This document shows, one piece after another, positions 1 through 6,661 of a stretch of 20,123 nucleotides of DNA. The stretch is from Pseudomonadota bacterium (lineage in GTDB: Bacteria > Bdellovibrionota_C > UBA2361 > OMII01): the NCBI GenBank assembly GCA_027486155.1, contig JAIXPR010000311.1, forward strand, positions 1 through 20,123, written 5' to 3'. The notes under the pieces are model-generated. The model was not told the origin of the DNA, searched no databases, and saw only the letters and a list, made by a program, of their open reading frames with translations. Both the position numbers and the translations under genes were made by a program. The first letter of the stretch is position 1; each line of letters starts with the position of its first letter.

Positions 1-1
1 A

Positions 2-226
2 TGTATCGTTTGCCATAACAAATATGACAAAACCTTCGACATTCTCCAGTCCGGCCGGACCTACACATTTGACTCCTTCGAGTGCGCGATTCAAGCGCTT
101 GCGCCCACCTGCCTCCACTGTGGATGTCGAATCATAGGGCATGGGGTTGAACACGACGACAAGTTCTTCTGCGGAGCCCACTGCGCTCATACAGAGGGAA
201 TTCCTGAGGCACGGGACAGGGTCTAG
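2..226 (+). CDS. Cys-rich zinc-binding protein, 5'-truncated (prokaryotic metallothionein-like)
   Basis: This is the 3' end of a gene cut by the window edge: 74 residues remain, beginning CIVC and ending at TAG, so only a few N-terminal residues are probably missing. The fragment holds CxxC (1-4), a lone Cys in FDSFECA (28), CxxCxC (37, 40, 42) and CxxxC (57, 61), with His at 47, 51 and 60 close by. The pattern of an N-terminal CxxC, then FDSFECAIQALAP, then CGCRIIGHGVE, matches a small uncharacterised bacterial family often labelled metallothionein-like or zinc-ribbon. Metal binding is inferred from the cysteines; no enzymatic role is known to me. No start codon or ribosome site is inside the window. 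Confidence is high that it is coding, moderate for the function. Confidence 0.75.
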   Translation, partial: CIVCHNKYDKTFDILQSGRTYTFDSFECAIQALAPTCLHCGCRIIGHGVEHDDKFFCGAHCAHTEGIPEARDRV

Positions 227-540
227 TCCCGCTTTCAAACGATATTTACAAAAGAAGCAGATCCCTTCATTTTTGACGAGTTCGTGTAAAACGGATTACA
301 GCTTATTCTTACGTTCGACTCCTGAATGCCGAGCATCTAACCTGGGTCTCGGTGTCACCGAGCTGTCGGGAACGACGGGGTGTCCGGTGTGGGCGCACGC
401 CGGCATCAGCACGAGGTGCGTCATAGCCTGCCGTGAGGCGCCTATCTACTCCACGGCTCGTCTGAACGGTATCCCTGTGTTAGGGAGATTGGGAGGGGCT
501 CGTTTGACACGCGCCGGTTACCTTATTGCGGCAGCACGTG
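227..540. other. Intergenic gap with no convincing gene
   Basis: These 314 bases separate the Cys-rich protein from the first glycosyltransferase. A plus-strand open frame crosses it, but its translation has no recognisable motif, no ribosome site, and runs on out of frame into the glycosyltransferase. A perfect -35 hexamer TTGACA lies at 504-509, but the only nearby -10 candidate (TATTGC, 524-529) is 14 bases away, which is short. I see no tRNA-like cloverleaf, terminator or repeat. Confidence 0.5.
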
Positions 541-1311
541 ATGGACCTATCTTTAGTCATTCCAATCTACAACGGTGCGAGCTACGCGGCGGAGAGCGCT
601 CACCTCGTCCATTCATATATTCAAACGCTACCGTCCCTATCGTATGAGATTATCTTCGTGGACGATGGGAGTAGCGACAATACAAGCGCTGCTATTGAGC
701 GACTAAACCTGCCTCATGTGCAGGTTATTACCCTACCAACTAACCAGGGGAAATTCGGGGCCATAAAAGCGGGCATGAGCGCCGCGCGGGGGAAATGTCG
801 AATCTTTACCGATGCCGATATACCATACGAGCTTGAGGCGATCCCCTATATCTACAACGTAGTAGCCAATCGACAAGTCCACGTGGTTGTGGGTGACCGT
901 AACCTTTTGGGCTCCGAGTATGGTGAAAAGCTCTCCTTCACCCGCTCCATCGTCACTCATATCTTCACCTTCTTTGTCCGCAGTCTTGTCACCGCGGGAC
1001 TCTTTGACACGCAATGTGGGTTAAAAGGGTTTCGAGGCGATGTCGCGGACGCCCTCTTTCCGATGCTGCGTGAGAGGGGATTCGCAGGTGATGTGGAACT
1101 GCTCTATGTGTGCCTCAAACATAACCTTGAGATTAAACGTATGCCTGTTCGACTGAGACGAAGCGCCCCCTCAACGGTACGGGTGGTACGTGATGGGCTG
1201 CGAATGATACGCCGAATAAGCAGACTACGGAGTTCCTGGAAGCGGGGCTTTTACGGCTCAGAGAGCATGTCTCGAATAGCGGATCAAACCTATTGGTCTG
1301 AGAGCGCTTAG
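541..1311 (+). CDS. Family 2 glycosyltransferase (dolichyl-phosphate glucosyltransferase-like)
   Basis: A 256-residue GT2 protein of GT-A fold. The N-terminal LSVVIP-type strand is seen as LSLVIPIYNGASY (3-15), followed by VDDGSSDNT (40-48) for nucleotide-sugar binding, the KFGAIKAGM segment (71-79), the metal-binding DAD at 91-93 and FDTQCGLKGFR (155-165). This set resembles ALG5/DPM1-type enzymes, which transfer a sugar from a nucleotide donor to a polyprenyl phosphate at the inner face of the membrane. No C-terminal membrane helices are present, so it would be a peripheral enzyme; the tail (203-236) is very basic. Start: an upstream in-frame TTG (526) and GTG (538) exist, but ATG at 541 aligns best with the family and none has a Shine-Dalgarno sequence. 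The sugar and acceptor are unknown. It stands alone, with 255 bases before the next gene. Confidence 0.85.
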   Translation: MDLSLVIPIYNGASYAAESAHLVHSYIQTLPSLSYEIIFVDDGSSDNTSAAIERLNLPHVQVITLPTNQGKFGAIKAGMSAARGKCRIFTDADIPYELEAIPYIYNVVANRQVHVVVGDRNLLGSEYGEKLSFTRSIVTHIFTFFVRSLVTAGLFDTQCGLKGFRGDVADALFPMLRERGFAGDVELLYVCLKHNLEIKRMPVRLRRSAPSTVRVVRDGLRMIRRISRLRSSWKRGFYGSESMSRIADQTYWSESA

Positions 1312-1566
1312 CACAGATGCGCTTCCGCGAAGGGCCCTCGCTCCAGCGATCAACTAACACACACGGCTAGGCTGCCTGACCTATTCGGGCCTTCAGTTCA
1401 TACATCGTATATGCGCAAAAAGGTTAGCCCTAGGAAGGGCCATTCCACACACACCACCCCCTTCACCAGCTAAACGGCTAGGTTTATTCATCCGTCACAT
1501 TTGGCCTGGTGCTTGCCCATTCCCCTTTTGAGCTAGTACCGCTCGCTTGCTGTTCGGAGAATCCCC

Positions 1567-3447
1567 ATGACCTTCTTCCGTACTCCCATGCTCTTCCTCG
1601 CCCTCACGGTGTCCGTGATGATCGCGTTTATATTCCCTTACTCACACTCCGCTCTCGCGCAAACTCAATCCGGCACGCGCGGAGGTGCGACGAGGGTCTT
1701 TAGAGGGGAAGAGGTTGTCGTATCATTTCCGGCGCTCGGAAAGGGTTTCTCCGCTCGCGCATCCGCCAAGGTGACGAATCTGAAACCAGGTGGCGGCACC
1801 CGCTTAGCCAAGAGCCTCTCTCAGGGTCAATTGGGCGTATTTTCCTCCTCCGCTGTCGTAGGGACGCGCGCCACTGGACCGGTGGAGATGAAGAATTCGG
1901 ATATCGATACTATCTGCGCCTCGATTCGGGCCGCGAACCCCCGAGTCGATCTCACATGCGAAGCGAACTCAATCGTTGAGGCGAATATCGTTCCAAACGA
2001 CACGCAATACGGGGCTCTCTACGGAATGACAAGGATAAGCGCGCCGTCCGCGTGGGATATATCGACGGGGTCAACGAGCGTCACGGTCGCGGTGGTTGAT
2101 ACGGGCATTGATTACAACCATCCAGACCTCGTGGATAACATCGCGACAAACTCACGGGAGGTTCCTAACAACGGCGTCGATGATGACGGTAATGGGTATA
2201 TCGATGACTACTACGGCTACGATTTTAGCAACAACGATTCCAACCCGATCGACGACCACTACCACGGTACTCATTGCGCCGGCACCGTTGGCGCGAAAGG
2301 CAACAACGGAAGGGGCGTCGCCGGCGTCGCCTGGACCGTCAAGCTCCTCCCAGTCAAGGTTCTCAACTCATCAGGGTCCGGAACCTCCGCTTCCGTAGCG
2401 GCTGGTATAACGTACGCGGTGAGACGTGGCGCGAAGGTAGTGAACCTCTCCCTTGGGAGCCCGTCGTACAGCTCCACCATCGAGAGCGCGGTCATCACCG
2501 CTCGTAACGCGGGGGTTCTCGTTGTAGCGGCCGCCGGCAACGATTCACAAAACACGGATGTCTATCCGAACTATCCGTCGGCGCTGACCCAGGACAACAT
2601 CTTGGCTGTAGCCGCTAGTACCTCATCCGATTCGTTCGCCTATTTCTCGAACTACGGAGCGACCTCAGTTGACCTCGCCGCGCCTGGAGACAGCATTCTC
2701 AGTACGTATATCAGCGGCCAATACGCCTACGCCAGCGGCACCTCTATGGCGACCCCCCACGTCGCGGGAATGGCGGCATTGCTCCTCGCGGTGAATCCTA
2801 ATCTCTCCTACTCCTCAATTAGGTCGATTCTCATTGGAACCGTCGATCCGATACCTTCTATGGCTGGAAAACTTGTATCGGGAGGACGAGCAAACCTTTA
2901 CAAAGCGGTTCTCCAGGCGCAATCAGGGCAGACTCCCACGCCGGTAGCTACCGTTACCGCGACGCCAACCGCTACACCGACCCGCACTCCTACGCCGACA
3001 CCGACCCGAACTCCGACAACCTCAATCACAAATACACCAACGCCGACACCAACATGGACACCTACCCGCGTGGCAACCTCCACGCCGATGCCAACGGCGA
3101 CCATCGCTCCAACACGAACCCCAACGATACGCCCCACGAACACCGCTACTCCAACACCACCAGCGATTGAGCCACCAGCGGATGCGGAGCCAGACCCGAA
3201 TTCAATCTCGATTGGCACCGAACGCACGCGCACCCGGGTGTACGTCTTCGGTGAGGTAATGGATCCGGCTGATATTCCACAGCCCTACCTTACAATTAAA
3301 ATGAACTGTGGAGGCCGTGTTGTCGCCACCGGAACCACAGATGACGAGGGTTACTATGAATTCGTCTTCAAAAGACCATCACGTCCGGTACGGTGCTACG
3401 CGGAGGACTCGACGGGAGCACGCTCTCGACGGATCACCGTTCGCTGA
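1567..3447 (+). CDS. Secreted subtilisin-like serine protease (S8) with Thr/Pro linker
   Basis: A 626-residue exported protease. A signal peptide covers about 1-31 (hydrophobic core, then SALA-Q). Residues 35-150 look like a propeptide. The S8 domain (about 155-450) has catalytic Asp178 in AVVDTGID, His233 in HYHGTHCAGT, oxyanion Asn325 in AAAGND and Ser393 in GTSMATPHVAG. An acidic segment at 203-215 (VDDDGNGYIDD) is a typical calcium-site sequence of S8 enzymes. Residues 456-535 form a Thr/Pro-rich linker, probably a wall- or surface-spanning spacer. Residues 540-626 form a beta-rich domain containing GTTDDEGYYEFVF, like carboxypeptidase-regulatory or CnaB-type modules. Ribosome site GGAGA (1556-1560) lies 6 bases before ATG. 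A strong terminator follows the stop. Substrate unknown; likely extracellular or surface proteolysis. Confidence 0.95.
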   Translation: MTFFRTPMLFLALTVSVMIAFIFPYSHSALAQTQSGTRGGATRVFRGEEVVVSFPALGKGFSARASAKVTNLKPGGGTRLAKSLSQGQLGVFSSSAVVGTRATGPVEMKNSDIDTICASIRAANPRVDLTCEANSIVEANIVPNDTQYGALYGMTRISAPSAWDISTGSTSVTVAVVDTGIDYNHPDLVDNIATNSREVPNNGVDDDGNGYIDDYYGYDFSNNDSNPIDDHYHGTHCAGTVGAKGNNGRGVAGVAWTVKLLPVKVLNSSGSGTSASVAAGITYAVRRGAKVVNLSLGSPSYSSTIESAVITARNAGVLVVAAAGNDSQNTDVYPNYPSALTQDNILAVAASTSSDSFAYFSNYGATSVDLAAPGDSILSTYISGQYAYASGTSMATPHVAGMAALLLAVNPNLSYSSIRSILIGTVDPIPSMAGKLVSGGRANLYKAVLQAQSGQTPTPVATVTATPTATPTRTPTPTPTRTPTTSITNTPTPTPTWTPTRVATSTPMPTATIAPTRTPTIRPTNTATPTPPAIEPPADAEPDPNSISIGTERTRTRVYVFGEVMDPADIPQPYLTIKMNCGGRVVATGTTDDEGYYEFVFKRPSRPVRCYAEDSTGARSRRITVR

Positions 3448-3464
3448 CGACCAACGTACCCGCG

Positions 3465-3499
3465 AAGAGGGCTGCGGAAACGTTCGTAGTCCTCTTTTT
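3465..3499 (+). terminator. Rho-independent terminator after the S8 protease
   Basis: A 12-base-pair stem (3465-3476 with 3485-3496, two G-U wobbles), loop GAAACGTT, and a run of five T (3495-3499) follow 17 bases after the protease stop codon. On the opposite strand the stem lacks a T-run, so it should terminate only plus-strand transcription. Confidence 0.85.
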
Positions 3500-3552
3500 C
3501 CGCCTCCCCCGTCCGAAGAGCCAAACGGACATATAGCGATGCCCGCGCCCCT

Positions 3553-3942
3553 TTAATCGGCTTGTCGCTCTGGTCGATTATCAAATCGCTCCCGCTCGTG
3601 ACGCGCGGCCTTCGAGCTCCGACGATCTTCATATGCTCCCAATTGACGTCGAGCGGCTCTGCACGCATCCCGCATCGCGACGTAGACATCCTCGTGGGCG
3701 TGATTCAGCTCAGGATCGTGAGTGACCTCCACATCCAGCCCCGGAAGATGGAGGCGGATGGTAACGTGATAGAGGTTGCCTTGATGATGGTGTCGGTGTC
3801 GCCCCTCGATCACCATTTTTCCCCTCATAATATCTGGGGAGAGTCGGGCGAGTCGTTGCAACAGCGCCTCACCCCGTTTACGCACCGCCTCTGAGGGCTC
3901 CATGGAATGAAAAATAACTGAGAGTTGTCCCGCTTCGGCCAT
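3553..3942 (-). CDS. hpf: Ribosome hibernation factor, HPF/RaiA (S30AE) family
   Basis: A 129-residue protein. Residues 5-105 match the HPF/RaiA fold that binds the 30S decoding region and silences idle ribosomes: SVIFHSMEPSEAV (9-21), the histidine-rich GRHRHHHQGNLYHVTIRL (47-64), and HAHEDVYVAMRDAC (81-94) near the second helix. This histidine-rich form with HAHEDVYVA is a common short HPF-like subfamily. The last 25 residues are basic and charged (KAARHERERF) and lack the C-terminal dimerisation domain of long HPF. It is convergent with the protease and divergent from the BON-domain gene (182-base gap). Start ATG at 3942; upstream TAGG is a weak ribosome site. Usually induced in stationary phase or stress; no regulatory site can be named here. 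Confidence 0.88.
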   Translation of the reverse strand: MAEAGQLSVIFHSMEPSEAVRKRGEALLQRLARLSPDIMRGKMVIEGRHRHHHQGNLYHVTIRLHLPGLDVEVTHDPELNHAHEDVYVAMRDACRAARRQLGAYEDRRSSKAARHERERFDNRPERQAD

Positions 3943-4124
3943 ATACCTATTTTCTACTAAGCAAATTGGGTTAGTGTGCCGCCACTATCGATGCGCTAGA
4001 CATGCGCGGCTTCATGCCAGCCCACATCTCCCGTCGGCTTACATTATCCAGCTCATAGCCGCGCCCCCCCTTCATGACGCATCGTGGCGCCACATTTACG
4101 CAACTCTATCCCTACCGGTGCATT

Positions 4125-4628
4125 ATGAGACAAACCTTAAACCGATACTCCTCTCTGGGCCTAAGGCAAACCCCACGGGTCGGCCTCATACTACTTACCG
4201 GCATCGTGGTCGGAGGCAGCCTCATGTATCTCCTTGAGCCCCGCTCCCGCGCGCGCCGACAAGCGATTATTCGCGACAAAGCCTTAAGTCTCGCCCATCG
4301 CTCACTATTTGTCGGAGGAAAGCTGTCACGTCACCTGCGCAATCGCATTCGAGGTATCCTAGCTATCACCGCCGACCTGGTAACAGCCGACACACTCGAT
4401 ACCGACGCGAAAATAGAGGCCAGAGTTCGCTCAGCATTAGGTCGTGCGACTCACCACGCCCATTCGATAACGATCGCTGTGGAGAAGGGACGGGTTTCCC
4501 TGAAAGGTCCTCTGGCTCCCCATGAAGCGGGTGTCGTTATTCGAGCTACGGAGCGCGTACGGGGTGTAAGACGAGTGGACAATCTCCTTACTCCGCCGCT
4601 CTCTGAGGGAGAGTCCCCCGTCCAATAG
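4125..4628 (+). CDS. BON-domain protein with one membrane anchor
   Basis: A 167-residue protein if ATG 4125 is used (MRQTLNRY). An in-frame ATG at 4074 would add 17 residues that look non-conserved; neither start has a clear ribosome site. One transmembrane helix lies at about 18-37 (VGLILLTGIVVGGSLMYLLE), followed by a very basic stretch (RSRARRQAIIRDKA) that would stay in the cytoplasm under the positive-inside rule. Residues 93-156 form a BON domain: DAKIEARVRSALGRA, then ITIAVEKGRVSLKG, then RVRGVRRVDNLL. BON domains are thought to bind membranes or ligands. This GG.LMYL..P..R..RR layout followed by BON is common in uncharacterised proteobacterial proteins. The exact role is unknown. Its neighbours (hpf, rnhA) give no pathway. 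Confidence 0.78.
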   Translation: MRQTLNRYSSLGLRQTPRVGLILLTGIVVGGSLMYLLEPRSRARRQAIIRDKALSLAHRSLFVGGKLSRHLRNRIRGILAITADLVTADTLDTDAKIEARVRSALGRATHHAHSITIAVEKGRVSLKGPLAPHEAGVVIRATERVRGVRRVDNLLTPPLSEGESPVQ

Positions 4629-4743
4629 AGAGCCGTCAAGAACACGTGAGTGAGTTCAAACACCGAAGCTGCGCGACAAACATGATCTTTCCTTGAGCGG
4701 AAGCAATCGCTACACTGGCGCCAGTCAGCCATGTAGTAGCGAT

Positions 4744-5229
4744 ATGTCCGAATCATCTTCACCATCTCCGTCCCCTTCTTCGTCTGCCGGTAAACGAATT
4801 GAGATCTACACAGACGGAGCGTGCTCCGGTAACCCAGGACCGGGTGGGTGGGGCGCTGTTCTTCGTTTTCAAGGCAAAGACAAAGAGATCTCGGGTGGAC
4901 ATCCAACAACCACAAACAATCAGATGGAGCTTCAAGCGGCGATCGAAGCTTTGAAGGCGCTCAAAGAGCCCTGCGTAGTCGATCTCTACACGGATTCTCA
5001 GTATCTGAGACAAGGGATCACGCAGTGGATTCATAACTGGAAAAAAAACGGGTGGAAGACCGCCGACAAAAAACCCGTGAAAAATCAGGATCTCTGGGTC
5101 TCACTCGACGAACTCGTCCGCCAACATACGATCCAATGGCATTGGCTTAAAGGCCACGCCGGACATCCAGAGAATGAACGGTGTGATGAGCTTGCCCGAA
5201 ATGAGATCGATAGACTGCGATCAAGATGA
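4744..5229 (+). CDS. rnhA: Ribonuclease HI
   Basis: A 161-residue enzyme that cuts RNA in RNA-DNA hybrids, removing primers and R-loops. All catalytic residues are visible: Asp24 in IYTDGACSGNPGPGGWG, Glu62 in MELQAAIEAL, Asp84 in LYTDSQYL, His138 in KGHAGHPENERCD and Asp148. The basic handle typical of E. coli RNase HI is kept (HNWKKNGWKTADKKPVKNQDLW, about 97-118). A Ser/Pro-rich N-terminal extension of about 17 residues (SESSSPSPSPSSSAG) precedes the core and has no known function. ATG 4744 is preferred over an in-frame TTG at 4693, whose extra residues are not conserved; no strong ribosome site is seen. It reads in the same direction as the BON gene and the lipoprotein gene. Confidence 0.96.
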   Translation: MSESSSPSPSPSSSAGKRIEIYTDGACSGNPGPGGWGAVLRFQGKDKEISGGHPTTTNNQMELQAAIEALKALKEPCVVDLYTDSQYLRQGITQWIHNWKKNGWKTADKKPVKNQDLWVSLDELVRQHTIQWHWLKGHAGHPENERCDELARNEIDRLRSR

Positions 5230-5237
5230 CTCCCCTT

Positions 5238-5259
5238 TGCAGTGGAGCTGAACACTGCA
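5238..5259 (+). repeat. Hairpin after rnhA
   Basis: Perfect 7-bp arms TGCAGTG and CACTGCA with an 8-base loop, 8 bases after the rnhA stop codon. No T-run follows, so it could be a weak or Rho-dependent end of transcription, or a 3' mRNA stabiliser. Function inferred from position only. Confidence 0.35.
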
Positions 5260-5277
5260 TCTCACTTCCGAACACCT

Positions 5278-5306
5278 TGATGTCGCACGCTTCATGAGTG
5301 ACATCA
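5278..5306. repeat. Second inverted repeat upstream of the lipoprotein gene
   Basis: Arms TGATGTC (5278-5284) and GACATCA (5300-5306), perfect over 7 bp with a 15-base spacer, about 73 bases before the lipoprotein start. It could be an operator for a dimeric regulator or part of a longer leader. A TCTAAT -10-like hexamer lies at 5358-5363, downstream of it, without a good -35. Confidence 0.3.
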
Positions 5307-5378
5307 CAGCATCCCTATCGCTCCCCTGCTACATCCTCAGGGACGTGGTTACATCAATCTAATCTTTTGCGGAGGCCT

Positions 5379-5597
5379 ATGCGCTCACACTCTATCCTCT
5401 TCTCATCTCTCCTCCTGACAGCGGTGCTCGTCTCAGGATGCGCCACCAAATCATCGGTTGCGAAAGCAAAAGACGAGGCACGAGACGCGCACCGTATCGC
5501 TGAACAGGCGCTCACGACAGCTCAAGAAGCTAACAATCGATCGATGCGAACGGAGGAGATGGTCAACCGAAGCTTCCGTCACTCGATGCGAAAGTAA
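5379..5597 (+). CDS. Braun-type (Lpp-like) outer-membrane lipoprotein
   Basis: A 72-residue lipoprotein. The signal peptide has a basic start (MRSHS), a hydrophobic core and the lipobox LVSGC with the lipidated Cys at 21. The mature part (22-72) is a helical, Ala/Glu-rich coiled coil (AKAKDEARDAHRIAEQALTTAQEANNRS) like the Lpp and OprI leucine-zipper proteins. It ends in Met-Arg-Lys; in Lpp the C-terminal Lys is joined to diaminopimelate of peptidoglycan. Ribosome site GGAGG (5371-5375) sits 3 bases before ATG 5379; the longer in-frame frame from 5298 would bury the signal peptide and is rejected. The stop codon directly abuts the ATG of the L,D-transpeptidase, the class of enzyme that makes the Lpp-peptidoglycan link. 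Mature length is close to that of E. coli Lpp. Confidence 0.85.
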   Translation: MRSHSILFSSLLLTAVLVSGCATKSSVAKAKDEARDAHRIAEQALTTAQEANNRSMRTEEMVNRSFRHSMRK

Positions 5598-6575
5598 ATG
5601 GGACTTGCTCGTCTCAGGCTAGGATGGCGCTGTTTCGCCCTCCTCGCGTGGGTATGCGGCGTCGCGACTCATAGCCGAGCTGAGGAATTCGATCTCTCCT
5701 CCTCACGTAGAGATAGCGTCATCGGTGAGCTGCGCTACACGATGGCGTGGAGGGGAGATTCGTTGCTCGACATCGCGCGATCGTTTGATATCGGACACGA
5801 CCAGATAATCAACGCGAACCCGCGACTCAATCGATGGCTACCGAAGGTTGGCGCTGAAGTTGTCCTTCCCTCGATGTATGTGCTTCCCCCTGGAGAGCGC
5901 CGTGGAATCGTTTTGAATTTGGCGGAACTACGTCTCTACTATTTTCCACAGGGGAGAAAGGCCGTACACACATTTCCCGTGAGCATCGGCGACTACGACT
6001 GGCGGACGCCTCAAGGTACCACAAAGGTCATCGCCAAACAGGTCGATCCCCCGTGGTATCCTCCTAAAAGCATCCGGGAGGAACACGCGGAAGATGGCGA
6101 GGATCTTCCACCGATGATACCAGGAGGAGATCCCAATAACCCTCTCGGGCGCTTCGCGCTCAGACTCGGAATTCCTGGCTACCTCATTCACGGCACCGAT
6201 CAACGAAGATCGTTCGGCATTGGCATGCGTGTCAGTCATGGGTGTATCCGTCTCTATCCGGAAGACATCGAGAAACTCTACGCGATGGTTCCGATTGGAA
6301 CCCCAGTTCGGATCATCGACCAACCGGTAAAGGTAGGACTGCGCGGCGATGAACTTTTTGTGGAGGTCCATCACCCCCTCGTTGATGACGAGGACCCTCT
6401 GTTCGACCCACCAACGCTAGAAGATGTTCTGCGGGAGCTTGAGCCGTTCGTTCGCGAGGGGCACGACGTGGGCCTCAATCTGGTTGAAGCCGCGGTGCGG
6501 CTGGGAGATGGGGTTCCCATGTCCGTGTCGGCGAGCGCATCTGGAGAGCGCTATTGGACCGACAAAACCTTTTAG
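5598..6575 (+). CDS. L,D-transpeptidase, YkuD (ErfK/YbiS) family
   Basis: A 325-residue periplasmic enzyme. The signal peptide covers about 1-28 (cleavage near SRA-E). Residues 46-91 form a LysM-like peptidoglycan-binding module (YTMAWRGDSLLDIARSFDIG, then INANPRLNRWLPKVG, then VVLP). The YkuD catalytic domain (about 102-242) has His198 in LIHGTD and the motif SHGCIRL (213-219) with nucleophile Cys216. The insert around WYPPKSIREEH (153-163) is typical of the ErfK/YbiS/YcfS branch that attaches Braun lipoprotein to peptidoglycan. About 80 further residues follow. ATG 5598 abuts the lipoprotein's TAA with no ribosome site of its own, so its translation is probably coupled to that gene. I infer the upstream lipoprotein is the substrate; 3-3 crosslinking of peptidoglycan is the alternative. 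Confidence 0.93.
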   Translation: MGLARLRLGWRCFALLAWVCGVATHSRAEEFDLSSSRRDSVIGELRYTMAWRGDSLLDIARSFDIGHDQIINANPRLNRWLPKVGAEVVLPSMYVLPPGERRGIVLNLAELRLYYFPQGRKAVHTFPVSIGDYDWRTPQGTTKVIAKQVDPPWYPPKSIREEHAEDGEDLPPMIPGGDPNNPLGRFALRLGIPGYLIHGTDQRRSFGIGMRVSHGCIRLYPEDIEKLYAMVPIGTPVRIIDQPVKVGLRGDELFVEVHHPLVDDEDPLFDPPTLEDVLRELEPFVREGHDVGLNLVEAAVRLGDGVPMSVSASASGERYWTDKTF

Positions 6576-6590
6576 CCCGTCGTCCCGGAT

Positions 6591-6620
6591 GAGCGGGGTT
6601 GAGCCTTGTCAACGCAGCTC
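6591..6620 (+). terminator. Weak hairpin after the L,D-transpeptidase
   Basis: Arms GAGC and GTTGA pair with TCAAC and GCTC around a 6-base loop, with a symmetric 3-base internal loop. A run of five T (6632-6636) follows only after an 11-base gap, so terminator activity is doubtful. Confidence 0.25.
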
Positions 6621-6661
6621 CTCGGCGGTAGTTTTTCCTCACCATTTGCTCCGGAGCTACT

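Noticed and set aside
141..647. Plus-strand open frame spanning the first gap
   Set aside because: It has no ribosome site or recognisable motif and overlaps two supported genes out of frame.
2898..3233. Minus-strand open frame of Gly/Val repeats
   Set aside because: It is the antisense reading of the Thr/Pro linker of the protease; the repeat arises from the complementary codons.
4062..4071. C-rich run before the BON gene as a phase-variable tract
   Set aside because: The C run is short and outside the chosen coding region; no evidence of slippage control.
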